This document shows, piece after piece, positions 1 through 14,200 of a stretch of DNA of 64,000 nt; within the stretch, counting starts at the first letter, position 1; each line of letters begins with the position of its first letter. Source of the stretch: Pyrrhosoma nymphula (Eukaryota > Arthropoda > Insecta > Odonata > Coenagrionidae). The stretch is taken from NCBI GenBank assembly GCA_963573305.1, contig OY754327.1, positions 139,664,855-139,728,854 of the forward strand. The letters run 5' to 3'. A model generated the notes under the pieces. It worked only from the letters and a program-made list of their open reading frames with translations, ran no database searches and had not been told where the DNA came from. The position numbers were made by a program, and so were the translations under genes.

Positions 1-2709
1 CAGCCTGTACGGAAATAAAATTATATTCTACGCAGCTCTTAGAGAGGGAATGCATCTTATAACGGTCTCATCAAGTTTAACTGAAGCAGGAGTTAGTAAT
101 AAGAGAAGGAGGTTTCCACTATACGACACAACAAATCAAAGTTGATATTTTTGATTATTAAACAAAACTCATTAAGAGTTGTATATCGAAATTTGTATGC
201 AAATACCGCTAAATTGCCTATATCATGAATTAGCATCGATGCGAAGGACAGTTAATGATGACAAAAGAAAAGATAAAAGGAGCAATTGTTTTGCTATTTT
301 TGTAGAAGCTACACTTCCCATGAAACGTTTGCAAGTAAATATTCTTGTCGTTAGCACATATGAGGTATGATGCACATATTTATTGCTATGATATGTGTTC
401 TACACAAACAAAAGACTAAAGCATTAGTTAACTCGAGGTATTAGAGCACTCATGGGGCCAACGCGAGAGAGAACGATAATGGTAGGTATTATTGCTGTTT
501 AAGGTGGGTCTATACTTCCAAGCCAACTCAAGCTAACGGTCGCCACCTGTGGTCGCCTACTGGGGTGGTAGAAGCCCAACGGGAAACTGTGAAGGTAGCA
601 CTGACAAAAATGGATTGGGGAACGATTATTCTTGGGTGGGGATGGATAAGGTCTAATCCATTGTCAATGCTGGCTTGAACGCTTAACATTGCTATAGCCT
701 TAATACGAAAACCGCATCAATATACGTTGATTTAATGCGTACACGAAAGATGATTCTTTTATTTTAAGTGAGCTGAAAATCCTCATTTCAGAATCTAGCC
801 TTCGCAACGTGCCCCGGAATATTACAAAAAATGACGTAAAAACCAAGGTTTTGCTATTTTTTTATAAAAAGATACAACCACTTCATGATAAAGTTACTAC
901 ACTTAAATCAACAAATGACTCTTCATCTACAGAATAAAAAAATTGCAAGTCTCCAGCTGTCCCGGCAAAGCCGTTACTGGGTTAGAGGGAAACGTCTGAA
1001 ACGAGCTTCTTAGCCCCGGTATAGAGCCACCTTAATTTTTGAACTTAAACCTTTGGCCTTAATGAAATTGTAGAGTTTATTTATTAAATTTTGCCAAATA
1101 AATATGATTACCATTTCTAAAGATTCTTTGAACACTACGCAGAAACATAACGCATAATGTAAATTGGGAAAAACCATTTACTCAATTTAGGCCATCACAC
1201 CGCAAGAAATATTTCGTTTTCACTTAGCCATCAGCGGAGCAAAAAGTACACATCGATTGTCATTGGTTACATATAATTTTAGTAGTTATTCTGAAAATAT
1301 GTAAATGAACCTATTTAATAATTTATTTGTCAGTGGGTTTTCACGTTATTCTTTAAAGGTATCCCATGTTGTCATGAAACCACCTAAAAAGCTTAGTATG
1401 CCGCTTGATAGGAAGACATAAAAATAAAATGCCTGGAGCTATTTTTGATCAAATTATTCCTATGGTTCACATTGTTGCCCTGTACAGTAACTGTTATAAA
1501 TAGGCATTGATCTATTTATTAATAAATTTTCATCGCTGAAACTCGAATCTCTTCCTTTAGTCAGCTATTTCATTTCATTTTATTAGGGAGTTAAAGGAAT
1601 AGTTAGACGTATGCTATGAACAAAACGAAGTAGTAAAGTTTGTGTTCAGCGGTAAATTTATTAATTTCGTCCAAGTAATGATTGTGGATTCCAGTGGAGA
1701 CCTGAGTCAATTTTTGTCATAATATGAAAAATAACGAGTTTCTATTGTGAGTTTCCCGGATTCAAGTTAATGAAACGATAGTGATGATGTTTTGATAGCT
1801 TTGTCCACCTTGATAGTTAAGTTTAAAGTCTAACCCAGATGGACTTGAACTTCTGGATAGAATTTTTTCCAAAACGAGATGAAGTTCTTATTCATAATTT
1901 ACAACATCCAAATCTGCATTTTGGGTAATTTCGTAATAATATAAATAATAAAAACTGTAAATATATACTGATTTAGTCTTAGTAGCATTGTTGTTCAAAA
2001 TATTATGCCCCTAAAGTGAGCATTTTTTGGAGCTTGCCCACTTATTCGATAGGCGTGGGTTCCATAACATCACGCTTGCGGCAAGAAAAGTTATTTTCCC
2101 GAGTCACATCAAACAATTGCTCCTCTGCACTATTTTATTAGCAAACTGCTAAGAAAACATAGGCATCCAAGTCGGGAAAAAATTGAACCTTGAGGTGCGA
2201 TTCATCGGTGCACTAACCATCACCTTTCAAGAAGGTCCGCTCGGACTGCCTCTGAGATAAGATAGCGAGTGACATATGATAGAATTCTACGGGAGAATCT
2301 ATTTATTTTTCGGCCGATAATTGCAGCGGAAAGCCATCCCTTACATGGCGGAAAGCTTTCGCTAATTCAAAGTGGGTTGAACCTCATCCATTCAAGTGAT
2401 ATAAAGTTGTAGGTTACCCGAGTAGCGCGAATTATGCAACAAATAAATTGTGACACCGGGGTTGGGAACTCGTCAAATATTTTTCCATGGAATTGATGGC
2501 CCGGTATAATGCCCCATAAGGGCTAATACAGTACGCAAAGAACATGGACTGGAAATAATTGGTTGGGTAGTAAGAAATGGGATTTTTAGAGTTTCAAAAG
2601 CTCTTCAAAGGTTGCACGAGAGCATGCATCCCGACGGAAATAATATCGGAATTAATGAGTATTTGTGGACATTTAAGAGCCAGGCTATATAGAGCTAATA
2701 TAATAAATA
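1..2709. other. AT-rich non-coding stretch, no gene seen
   Basis: No open frame here has credible length, composition or splice context. Around 503-521 there is a short sequence beginning GGTGGGTCTATACTTCCAAG that resembles the terminal repeat of the MITE at 45837-46095. No matching right end was found, so it is at best a fragment. The rest shows nothing I can name. Confidence 0.6.
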
Positions 2710-3252
2710 CAGTTCCGACTTAAGCTATTTTATAAGTGTGAATCCCAGATAATTTGAAAGGTTTCAGGAGGACTTTAGTTGTAGTTTGTCATTTCCTTTT
2801 CTCTCAGGAACTCAATTTTTAATCAGTAAGTTATCTCCAAGCTTCGATTTTTACGAGGGAGAGTGTTTTTTGTAACTATTAGCATTATACCTACTACTTG
2901 TGGATGGATGTAATGTCAACCGTAAAATGCAGTGCATTTTAGCCACAGTGCCTTTAAATGGACTGGTGACAAGAACTCTAATTAAGGATTTGAACTCGTC
3001 AAATATTTTTATAAAACTAATTGTTAATCCGTCGGTTTTGCTGTGCTTTTTATTGAAGATAGTAGTGAGTGTCAGTCAATTTTACGATCTACTATAGGAG
3101 GTTATTTTGGATGGAAATACATATAGGAATTTAATGACATCTTCCGATTTTCATACTTTCTGTCACCTCTTCAGATTCATTAATAAGTTGCACGCTGGCC
3201 GCTCCTACGGCCGGCCACCTGTGGCTTTTGCCCACGCCTGGGACCGGCACTG
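2710..3252 (+). mobile_element. hAT-type MITE, copy 1 (543 bp)
   Basis: This element is homologous over its whole length to the better preserved copy at 43040-43567. It starts CAGTTCCGACTTAAG and ends GGACCGGCACTG, so the ends form a degraded inverted repeat of the CAGTGCCGGCC type. CAG...CTG ends are typical of hAT transposons. Blocks shared with copy 2 include TAAGTTATCTCCAAGC near 2826, a central segment containing GGTGACAAGAA, and the subterminal CACCTGTGGCTTTTGCCC near 3217. The flanking octamers (AATAAATA and ATAGTATA) match at only four of eight positions, so the target duplication has decayed. It has no transposase; the short open frame at 2900-3097 is not a recognisable protein. It is a non-autonomous element. 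Confidence 0.75.
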
Positions 3253-4459
3253 ATAGTATAGTAACTATAGTTACTGCTGCGAAGTGGTATGAATGAATTG
3301 TTAAAGAAGTAAAGAAGACACTTTTTTATTCACTGATTTAAGTTATGAATACATCGCAGTGTTGGAAATATAAATTCATTTCATATATTTCAAATCATAT
3401 CGGAGGATGAATTGGCATATTTCATTTAATCACACTGTGGGATCATGTGAAATATAATTTAAAGTCTAACCGATGAAAAACTGATGATGATGATGACTGA
3501 ATAAAAACTGAACAATGGACGAGGGAGAAGAATCTGGGTTCATAAAGATGAGATACTGAAAAATAAAATCAGAAGAAAATGCGTAGTATTTCACAAACCT
3601 GACAGAATTAGTGACTTGTCAACTTCATTCGTAATAAAAAGCGTCCTATTCAATTTTTTCACCCTCGTAATCAAAGCAAGAGATAGCTCCCACGGGCACC
3701 GCATGCGAAACGGTTTAATCCACTGAGGAAACGACAAAAAAATGTATAGGCCGAGTTGGATGTACATAACGGGCTTCCCTCATCGATCGAGTCAGATGCG
3801 GAGTGTATCCTGATTTGCAGATTCAAGAGTCCATATAAATGTCGTAAAGAACGATCTGCCGCAGATTGTGCGCACCACAATCATTGCAATGGAATTTTAC
3901 GACGATCGCCACCTTTCCTCTTCTGTCTTAATTTGTATTCTCTTTGTAGTGACTGCAAGTAGTTTAACGGCAGCGGAAGAGGGAATTATATCAAGACTGC
4001 CCCTAATGTTTGATTGTTACAACTCACAATGCGGAACTTAAGATTTAAAATAACAAATTTCATAATTGATGCTTCCAACCCACCTGTTCCAATCCGTGCC
4101 ATACCTTTTTCGGATGGGACAGGCAAGGAGTGTCAAGGGTTATTCCATGAACTTGGGCCCTCATTCTTTTTTCAGAACATCTCTGCTAATGTTAATCTAC
4201 GCATAAACCTTTCATTTTTAATTTAATGAATGAATAATATACCTTAGATATCGATTTTAAACGCTGAAATATAAAATTATTACACACCTTTGTGCGTTAA
4301 AATAACTTTTTTTAGGCCAACAAAAAAACCGTCGTCGATGGAACTTTTTCCGCTAGTTAATTGCAGCGGAATATCGTTGAGTGGCTCTCGAATGATGAAA
4401 ATCCAATCATATCCCTTCAGACTGAACAAGGCAATATCATAAAATCTTGGCTATATGGT
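3253..4459. other. Non-coding stretch, nothing recognised
   Basis: The stretch is AT-rich sequence with several 60-70 codon frames on both strands that overlap one another and resemble no protein I know. No repeat boundary was recognised. Confidence 0.5.
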
Positions 4460-4830
4460 ACAGATCTTCACTTCATTTTTCTTTTCCGTTTTTTTCGTTC
4501 TGTATAGTTCTTTGTTTCTTGATCCCTATATACACCTACTGCATGAATTCAGTCCTTCATATTACTCGATAGTTCTTATTATTCTTTTCCTTCCATTTTT
4601 TCTTCCATTTTTTCTTTCAGGAATTATATCACGGAATGTGTCCAGTAAATTATTCCCTTTTATTCATTCAGTTTTCATTTTACAGATCATTCCTGCTCTC
4701 TGTCGGAATTCTCCGTTGACGATTCTTTCCGTCAAAGTTATCGTCGTCATCCGCCTGTAACATTCTATATACATTGCTTTCAATCCTCTATGTTCTGCTT
4801 CCACTATCGTCCAAAGTTCATATCAGCAGA
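4460..4830 (-). mobile_element. LINE-B tail: 3' end of a reverse transcriptase ORF, decayed
   Basis: Read on the minus strand from 4819 to 4664, an open frame of 51 codons gives ELWTIVEAEHRGLKAM, then ECYRRM, TERIVNGE and so on. After one TGA the same frame continues through LLDTFRDIIPERKNGRKNGR. This layout is typical of the C-terminal end of the ORF2 reverse transcriptase in many insect non-LTR retrotransposons: a W-containing strand, then LKAM.x.CYRRM..I..T.R, then LL..I.EGK..G.RGR. Only the tail is present, as expected for 5'-truncated copies. In-frame stops make it a dead fragment. A similar segment lies at 59930-60290, also on the minus strand. The plus-strand frame of 101 codons over this region is only its antisense shadow. 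Confidence 0.7.
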
Positions 4831-7800
4831 AATTGTGCTTTAATGAAATGTTTCCTCACTTCCATGCTTGTGTTGCTCTCAGGTATCCATAAAAACTCTG
4901 GCTTGCATGCACGACCACACGAGTAATTACAATGTGTAACAGTAGGATTGGATGCTAGCCCGCTGGATGGAAAGCTTATGTCAACTTCGTAATTCGCATG
5001 ACATAGCGTTTCTCTTCAAAAGGTATTCGAAAAGGGGAAAAATTAAAGGTTTGATTATTTACGTTGCTTGCAGAAGGGAGTATATCTGCTATATCCCTCT
5101 TCCTACGCGACGAGAACATTTTAATATGTAGAACCGTGTGTGATTATGTTATGATAGATTTTCGTTTTCTCAGAGACCTAAGACCCAAGTTACCAATCAG
5201 GCGTTATTTTTAGGATTAAGTTTAATCCAACAGACGCCCACGGGTGAGCAGCCGAGAAAATATATACGGAGAGAGAGAGAGAGGTAGGAGGATATTAAAG
5301 AAGTAAGAAAAGGACGCTTTTGCGGAAATACCCTGGAGAAATCTACTCGAGTAAATAAAAAGTAACGGAATTCTCACCATCATATTTGCTCAGGCAATTT
5401 GTTTTTATGGTGTCAATTATGCATGTATATGTTTGGAAATGTTAAAATGGAATGTTATTCCACATAAATTGGTTGATGGAAAGCTACTCATGTTTTGACA
5501 AATTATTCATGGCCGATTGTTTCTGGAGTTATGATGATATTGTTGTTGTGTTGTGTTGCGGATCGTATTCGCGTAAACCTTGCCCCATGTACGGTATCAT
5601 GTATTTAATAATAACTTAGTTTATCGACATAAATCGGAAACTCTTGTCTCCTATAATTGTTTTGACTAAACTGCATTTTTCATTGTAACAGGGATGCTTC
5701 TCGAAATATTCATTTGAGAGGTTATTCTGTTGTATTAATAGAGGTAAAACTAATTTTGGGCAGTTCGAATATATTCAAACAATTGGTTTAATACAACTTT
5801 AGAGTTTAGGTACCAGTCACTTTACTTCTATTTAATACGAATGATATGTTTACACTTAAGCAGGCTCTTTAATGGAAGACCTTTATTTTATTAGAATTTA
5901 AGTGTAAATATAAATTTTTTAAATCTCTTGCGTAATCTAGTTCTCTTTTAGGAAAAATTACTTTGCCCTTATTTTAAGTAGGTAACAAGTTAAATGGCTT
6001 ACTACACTAACTGTTGGAAAAATTCATTCTCGTCAATATATATATCAGTTTTCTTGGCTTGATTTGTAATACTCGAATGTAAAAGGAATAATGTTTGCCT
6101 CTATTCTGCTTGTAAAATATTTTACAATGTAAATTCGTCGCCATACTTAATACATAGATTTCAAATATTTGTGAGAGATAAGGCAAATATTTTACCTCTA
6201 TCTGAGTGACCAAATAAATCTTTCAAATCAACGTCACCTTCAAGGGCCCGAACATCCCAAGGCTGACGTTTTAAATTCAGGCATCAACACTTATCGACCA
6301 GTTAATGAATTAAAGGTAGAATGTATAGTGGCACTGCTTTTCCTATCATTTCATTGTTACTTTTTACAACAGAAGGGGCCTTATTTAAAGATTTATCAAA
6401 TTTTAAATGGTCTTTTTCGGTTTGAGAATGATATATTTTCTCAATTTTATACAATGATCTGGGCATGGTAATGTTTAATTAACTTTCTCGTGATTTTATA
6501 AGACTTGCATATTCTAAACCTGAACTATTCCATGCTGTTAGTTTCTTTATTTAATTGATTTCATAATCAATTGCAAAAAATATAACGGGCTAAATAAACA
6601 AATTAAACTTTCAAGGCGACTTAATTAGTTTAAATTTGAGCTGAGAGGGATGAATTAAGCAAATAAACAGCCTTAGTGCGACGCCTCACTTTTGGGGGCT
6701 TGAGATATTTTCATACATGACTATCAGTTTCAAAATGCCCGCGAGGTATTACTATAGGAACAAGCAAAGAGGATGTTCGCTAAATGTTGGCATTAACGAA
6801 GCAGTGAATTACAGAGGGAAAATCAATACCTATCTCATTATCTAAGGTCAATCATGGGTACCACAATTTCGGTTTAGATCTTCTATCAACAATTCATTAA
6901 TAAAAAAATACTACCTCACAATTATACATTAAAGTAATCTTCATATTCCACTGTTAATGGACATACTTTTAAACTATTATGGGTGTAAACACCGCGCTAT
7001 AGGGGATAAAAAGTTACTTTTATAAATCGAGAAGCAATGCCCCGGATTCATAGAAGAAAAGGTAAAATACAAACTCTATATCAATGAAAATAATTTAATA
7101 AAAGATGATTTTTTGAGTCAAAGGGTTCAAATCAATTATATTCCATGCGCTTCACCATTTTCACCAGAGTAAAAATAGAAAATAGTGCTGGGTATTACAT
7201 TTGTATCCAAGAATTCTACGTTTGTAGCATCAAATACTATGCCATCCTCATCAAGAGCTAGTTCTTCTGTTTTATATTCGTAGACTCATGTTCACTAAAA
7301 CGCGATATTATTAAATGGATAAAAATATAAAACGAAAAATTCACTGAAGGTGAGATTATTTGAGTCTCACTTACTTGAATATTACTTTGAATTTCATATT
7401 TATAACTTATTTCAATTAATACTCCCCAGAAATTAACTAAGTCCTCGCGAAGTGAGCTGTAGATTGCTACTGTTACGTTATTATTCTGAGAAATGATTAT
7501 TTCAGTAAACACTTTCAGTGAGTGAATTGAGATACATACATACACAAGAGAGCACCTCATCCCTAAGGATTGCCACCTAGAGCCTAGAATATGAAATACA
7601 TGTAATGCATATTGTATGCATAGATATTTTTTCATCCAACAAAATTTCATTGCGACTCAATTTGTATCTCATATATTAATGCTTTTTGCGTTAAGAAATG
7701 TGGAAGAATGAAATAAGTAAGTCAAGACAATGAAACATGACAACAGCTGAATGTCTGCTCCGTCAAATAGCAGTAGATATATTATTTTACCAAGGACGCA

Positions 7801-10199
7801 ATACCATGATCTGAACGATCTGAACAATCAACCCGCTCAAAAAGATGTAATAATTTATTCTCAATAATCTCCTCAACAGATTCGGCATTTTCGAACCTTT
7901 TTCCTTTCCACATTGCAAACAAAGACCTCAAAACACTATCGATTCTCAAAACTTTCCCCTTGAATACATTTTTCCATCGCGCCTTCCCATAATGGAATAA
8001 CCGAGTCATTTAAAAGAGCCAGAATCATTTTACCTCACCTTTCCGCTGGCTTTTCATCGCTGATTTATTCCGAATTTGAAATCCACATAAAGGCCATGGA
8101 TTGTAATGTAAAAAAAGGTTTTCGATCAGAGAGCATTATCCTTGCATAAGCTGGATTTTGCGACATTCATAATACAACTTATACATCTGGATTTAATTTG
8201 ACTTAATAAATATTGCCGTGAATTAAGTTATAAATCTTGGCATGCAAAACATAACCTATGGGGTCTATGGGATAACATATATTTTTACCCTAGAGACATT
8301 GTGCCATCACTGCATCTACAACTACTGGCAGAATAAACTTAGCAATTTTGTGGCAATGCATTCTCGGACAGTTAAAAATGCTTAGAAAAATCCACAAAGA
8401 TCTTTATATCGGTTTCCAACTGTTTCACATTCAGGGTTTCAACCGGATTTCTACTTGAAAATGAAACCTGAAAAATGAGTGAAGCAGCTAAGACCCGCGT
8501 TGATGTGAGTGAACTATTTTAGAAGTGTACAAAAAGTTTTAATTTCTTCAATAAGACTGCGATTGTTACGTATACTATAGTATAGGGATAGTATTAAGTT
8601 AACATACTATACAAGTATAACCAAAATTAGTAAATATCTAAGATATTCTAACTACATTATCGGTAAAATAAAGGAAAATACACTCTTGCAGCATTTTGAA
8701 ACCACAGAGAATGCTATTACTGAGTGGGAGAGTGTTGTGAAAGTAGAGAAATGCCTCTGGACTGGAACCTTCTTCCCAAGGAGGAGGCCATTAAGATAAG
8801 TGGTTTATTGTGGACGCACCATTGACTGCAGAGGCAGCAATGAAGGTCGACTGCGCCGGCCATCTCGTCGCCGGCAAGGATACGGCAGCGATAAATATAT
8901 TAATTTACTCAAATCCTCCCGTTTGCCATCGAGAATTGTTTCTCTCAACGAATTCCTCCTCATTTCTTTCATGAAACTTCTTTCTTCACTCTCCTGAAAA
9001 TGGGGTTGTGAGCAAGGTGTAAATTATCTTATATTTAAGGCTCGAAATTTAAAATTAGCTACTAATTTCTCAGTCAAGCGTGATTTAAAACGTGTGAAAT
9101 ATTTCGTAGGCGAGAGAAAAATGGTAAAACTTTTCAAAAAGGTCACAGCCAAAATAAAGGAGGTTACGTCGCTAGGCACAAGAGCGTCTAGCTTTTTTAC
9201 ATTATTAGCAACAGAGATGCCGAGACTTGCTCACCAGCGTAGAAGGAAAATTATTTCTCAAGTTTCTTCTTCTCAATTTTCCAAAAAGGTGACCTGTGGC
9301 TGGAAAAGGTCAATTCCTATTATGTTTCAAAATTAGACTCCTGGTATCCTAGTTCCTAAAACAAGGCAAAAGGTTTCCGACATAGAGGAATGATGGCATA
9401 CTCAGAAGTTGTAAAGTGCACCAACTGTGGAATTTGACAGATTGATTTTTGAGAGTTAATAGAAGTTCTTATTATCTAGACTTCGTGCACCAAAAATTCT
9501 CCTTTCGCCAATACTCATGCACGAAAGCAAGGTAAATTAAAATCTTACACTCTGCGATGCTTGCTACAAAATGACGTCACAATCAAAGCCAACTGAACCG
9601 CGTGCTTCTTACAGCGACGCCTCAATATACGTTCTTCTGAAGTGTTTTATAACTAACTTAAGGTTATGAATGTAGCAGCTTATCATCAGTTTTTCTTTTT
9701 CGGCATAAGCTTTTAATTACAAAATATGAAAAATATTAAATACGACCCTAATACACTGTTTTAACAAGAATTCCCGGCGAGTCACTTAGACTTGCCTACT
9801 TTTGTATAAATTTGAACATTATAACTATTCCACGAATAACATTCAGAGGTTTTTTATAACCATATTTATGCATCACTGAAAACAATTGATTCATTTCGGA
9901 GAGCGATACTTATCCTCGTGAATGTCCTTTAACGTGAATATAAAATATGCGGCAGATGTTTCGTCTGCGAAGGTGGACACACACATAATATCTCGTGACA
10001 AAAATCCTCTTTCCACGCTGGCGTCGCAGGTGGACTGTACAAAATAATTCTCAGCAGCATAACGATCGATAAAGCGGACAATCCACGAAGAGCGGCAGTC
10101 GAGGTAACCCCACGCTCCCGGAGAAACTCCCGAACCGACGCTCCTCCCCGCTCCGAACACAAACTGTTCTCATTAACCCCAGGTTATTGGTACGGTTCA
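4831..10199. other. Long AT-rich non-coding region
   Basis: No gene was recognised in these 5.4 kb. The longest frame is 7258-7650 on the minus strand (130 codons); its composition is ordinary AT-rich sequence and it has no motif I know. A short GA run lies near 5269-5283. A small palindromic cluster around ATACTATAGTAT lies near 8571. Nothing else is supported. Confidence 0.5.
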
Positions 10200-11200
10200 T
10201 CAACGCGGATTAATGCTCACGGAGGCGACATTCCTCCGCATCTATTTATAGGACTGTTTCCCGGCAATTTAGGTTATTACTGGTGGATTGAAAGGGTTGG
10301 GTGAGTACACGCCGTTCCGCCGAATCTCTCTGCTCTATTTCCGACTCGGTAAATTGGAAGTAACGCTTCAGGTTTTGAATCGCCGGGGGAGGAGGGGGGG
10401 GATGAGGAGAAGGGAAAATAATTTTGTCGCTCCCAGGCTCACCATCTCAACTCAACGTGAGAGCGGCGCTAGGCTCTTCAAAGCAGAGAGGAGTGGAGAA
10501 TCATCGGCGGAGTTGAGAGGGATGGCCAGGGATTTCGCCCATTAGAATCTGGTTTGTAAGCTCCCTCTTCCCCACTCCCTTACGGCAGACGACAAAGTTC
10601 TGTCTTTTGTTCGATCAGTGGCGCCCACTCTTACTCTCAGGACTCTCGGAGACAGTGTACGCGAGTGTGAAGGAGAGAGAGAGAGTGACGGAGAGAGTGA
10701 CGGAGAGAGAGAGAGTGACGGAGAGAGAGAGAGAGGGAGAGAGGGAGAGAGAACAATGCGATGTACGAACCCATCGGAAGAGATTTCAAGCCGCGGTGAC
10801 GCCTCGGCGATTCGCCGCCGTCGAGAAGGAGTCGATCAGAGTCGACCGTGAAGTTTCTCCTCTTTTGTCGTCCCACGCCTGCGACTAAACAACTTCCCCC
10901 TCGCCCGCTAACAATAAGTGTCGCTAGTGTCGGTCAAGAAACGCGCCGCGCGGACTCTCGAGAGTGCGCGCTCACTCAAGGGCGCATTTCTGCTGTTTTT
11001 TTCAGTCCCTTCCCACGTGGATGGAAACAAACGCGAACCGTCGGGCACTCAAGGTGACCAAACACGTTGGGATTGCTGAAATCAAGGCTCGTGCGCAGTT
11101 TCCTCGGCCATCCGCGGAGGAAATAGTCCCTGTTTCTGGAATTCGTGGAACGGATACTACACAAAAGTAACCATTTAAAGGGAATGCGAGTTGCGATTCA
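10200..11200. promoter_or_regulatory. CpG-rich island with GAGA repeats, possible promoter or 5' exon
   Basis: Base composition changes sharply from AT-rich flanks to a CpG-containing, GC-rich kilobase. It includes a block of GAGA repeats (10670-10752), a TATTTATA sequence near 10246, and a possible splice donor (TTT followed by GTAAGC) near 10555. Several overlapping frames are open on both strands, which is what low-complexity DNA gives, so none is called as coding. GAGA clusters commonly mark promoters in insects. A non-coding first exon or promoter would fit, but no transcript evidence is available here. Confidence 0.3.
10670..10752 (+). repeat. GAGA / GTGACGGAGAGAGA tandem repeat
   Basis: A purine-rich simple repeat is built from GAGA runs interrupted by GTGACG at regular spacing, giving three to four copies of a unit of roughly 14-24 bp. 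It may bind GAGA-type factors if this island is a promoter; that is inference. Confidence 0.85.
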
Positions 11201-14200
11201 GACCGTGCGCAACTGAGGGAGTAATTACGTCAATTTCGAACACATTCATATGATGGATGGTGTTTCAAAACATCCTCTACCTCTACTTGTCCGTTGCTAA
11301 AATCATGTTCGGTGACAAGTAATTTCAACTATCCGTCAATAATACTATGGCTTGAAAATTGCCACGAGAAAAATTTGGCCTGGACTGGGAATGGCCTCAA
11401 GTACGAAAATGAATAAATACTAAAGCTATTGAAGCATTTGCATTTGAATAAAAGAGATTGCCTCAGCCATAAATGAATGGAAGCAAAGCATATTGTTTAA
11501 CAACAGATAACTTACTTTTTGATACGTATTTTTCCACACAGTTTTTATCATAAAAGATAATTGCAACTTTACATTATCAATTTCAATGAATGGATAGTTG
11601 GTTATCGTTCATATGTACTTTAGCATTAAGGAAAGGAGGTTGTATGGTGTGAATATGCATGCGGTACCAACTCTCTATGCTAATAAAAAGTGCGTTTCAA
11701 CTTCGAAATCATGGTCAGCGATAAAAAATGTTTACCTAGTGATCTGTTTTAAAAATAAAACAGCTTTTGAATGCCTTGCTTGGCGGTAATTGATTCGATA
11801 TCGATAAGCCGCGAAAGTTTTAAATAATATGAAGTATAGCTGGCTCTATAATTTTTGCACCTTCTCTAACAGTGAAAAACAACCATTCCGAAGAGCTAAA
11901 TACTGGTAAACATAGTCCACACAAGATAAAAAATACTCGCGTAATGGCGAGATAGACCACTTAGGCGATGGATCGGCATCCAACCTATGCTCCTTCTTCT
12001 TAGAGCGAATTTCACTGCAAAGCAAGTTACCGAATTTCCGCCACCAGCAAACGACCTTTTAAACATTCTTTCAAGGGAACGTCCCCCTTCACCCATAGAC
12101 ATTTGCGCTTCGCTTTCATGTCATAATTTACTCACGAGAATAGTCCCGTCGCGAGAGGCTAATGAAATTTCGCGAGGGAGCGCAAGAGTCGGAAAGCCTC
12201 GGAGGGATGAGCCTCCCCTCCCCTTTCCACCTCCCACGCTCACACAGAATCACCGTTAAGATCGCGGTCCCGAATATTTGAGTAGGAGGTGCGGATGAGG
12301 CTTGCATATTCTTTCCCGAGAGACTCGGGAGCCGGGGAACTTCACAAGAGGAATCAAAGAAAGAGCTAAGAAGCCCTGCAAACAATGGAAACTGCGAAGC
12401 ATTCCAATAAGATGTGGATCTTAAAGCGCAGAGGCGACCGTTACAAAGGCGCCCACATCTTAAGCAGGAATTTGGAAACTCAACGAGAGGACTGATGATT
12501 GCCATACTCAGGCAATTTGCATGGGTGTTCGGGACGGTTTCCAAATAGAGTCATGCCTAATGAGGGACTTACTCTGAGCTCGAATAGAGCTCGTAGTCAT
12601 CTATCGGAGGGATGTTCTCTCTTCTCAAGTACCCACTGTATCAAGTCCAGTTAACTTAGTTGAGTGTGTGAAACGAGAGCATGAAATTGAAATAAAAATG
12701 AAACGTTCTTCCTCTGAAGATTACGAGCGTAAGAGCTATAAGATCTCAAGGGGACTTTCTACTTGAATCATGTTGCTGTTACAGAATCATATTCTTAACA
12801 TGATATCGGCTTCACTGCATGAAATATATTGCTGAAGAAGGATGCAAATTCACCAATGAATGGAGATATCAGAAAAGACTGGTAAATAAAAAAATAAACG
12901 GAGACTGAATTTCCTCGACGAGAGGAATTTCGCTCTTCGTGTATTCTAATATAATAATCAAGTTTTTGCTGATAGACGAAGGAATATCCTCACTTTAAAT
13001 TTCTAATTTTACCTTTTTCGTGAATTAAAAAAAAGCGAGGAAGCCATACCATTTTAATTAATGCAAGAATGCCTTCATGACAAAACTATTCCATTATTAA
13101 AAAGTTATGCCTTTTTTAATATTAAAAAACACTAGAATTCTCGCTATCACTGTTAACGTGTGAACGGTAGGTATATGCTTTGCTTATACTCCGAATCAAA
13201 TTTTACGAGACCACGAAAAAATTATTCTTTTTGTATCGATATTTCACTTGAAACTCAGTTGTTGAAGATACTTTGGTAAAAATTAAAATAATAAGAATAG
13301 AGAGGTTTTAAATTTGTGACGACTGCGCTGTTTTCGAAAATAAGAGGCTAGATTACGAATTTAGAATGGAGACGTTCCGCATAAAAAAGCAAAAATAATG
13401 CTACACATTAGAATTCAAGTAATGAACACTAATAACGATGAAAAATAAAATTGCACGCTAGGCCTCTTCTCATTTTACTCCCTTGTTCAAAGCGATTAGC
13501 TGTACCTATATGTAGGCACAGATGACTTAATACTGCATATGCGGAAGAGATATCTAAGTTGTATTCTATGCATTTAAAAGGGTTGTTTTATGGCAGAATT
13601 ACTATGAGCCTGACACTACAACGATGGCGAAATACATTACAGTTATTGCACTCTGTTACACATACACACTGACTTGAAATATGGGAGTTGTCACGGTTCA
13701 CTATGAAATAGAAGTTTCAGTACTCTATACAAGCTCAAACTCTCTTTTATTTCAACGTAAACATTGAAATGGTCAAGACCTAATATTTCATATTTTACGA
13801 CGCAACTTTTTCCTGCACAAAAAAATGCTGTCACAACCGTTAAAGATGGGATAGGAGCCGATAAAAATGGCAATACTGTTTAGTAGGTTCACTAAAAATA
13901 TACTTATCATCTTGCAACAAAGCAAATTTGATATCCGACTGAGAAACCCTCGCCTTGAGGTATCAAAGTAAGTTCCTTCCTGTCACTTCTATTATTAAAC
14001 TAGAACCGAAATCAAAAGGCATCGCAGAACATGGAGTTTTTCTTGGAAGCTCATTCACAGGAAAAAATACCAATCTAGTCTATTCGAAGAATTTGCATCG
14101 CATATTATTGCAATTGCATATTATTTTGCCGATTGGATTAGAAGTAGTTGATTAAATTTTATATACAAATTTAATGCGATTAGCCACAAAAATATGTACT

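Noticed and set aside
503..524. Left-end-like match to the MITE at 45837-46095
   Set aside because: About 15 of 19 bases match, but there is no right end or interior similarity.
2468..3012. Shared AACTCGTCAAATATTTTT at 2468 and 2996 as a repeat boundary
   Set aside because: An 18-base match alone; the second copy lies inside the MITE and the first has no further similarity to it.
3478..3500. ACTGATGATGATGATGACTG as a CRISPR-like or hammerhead trace
   Set aside because: It is a simple GAT repeat without a downstream GAAA or pairing partner.
4455..4760. 101-codon plus-strand hydrophobic frame
   Set aside because: It is the antisense shadow of the LINE-B reverse transcriptase tail on the minus strand.
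7782..8009. 75-codon minus-strand frame considered as a mariner transposase C-terminus (KGKRFENAESVEE...HGIASLV)
   Set aside because: The resemblance is limited to a few residues, no catalytic motif is present, and no terminal repeats were found around it.
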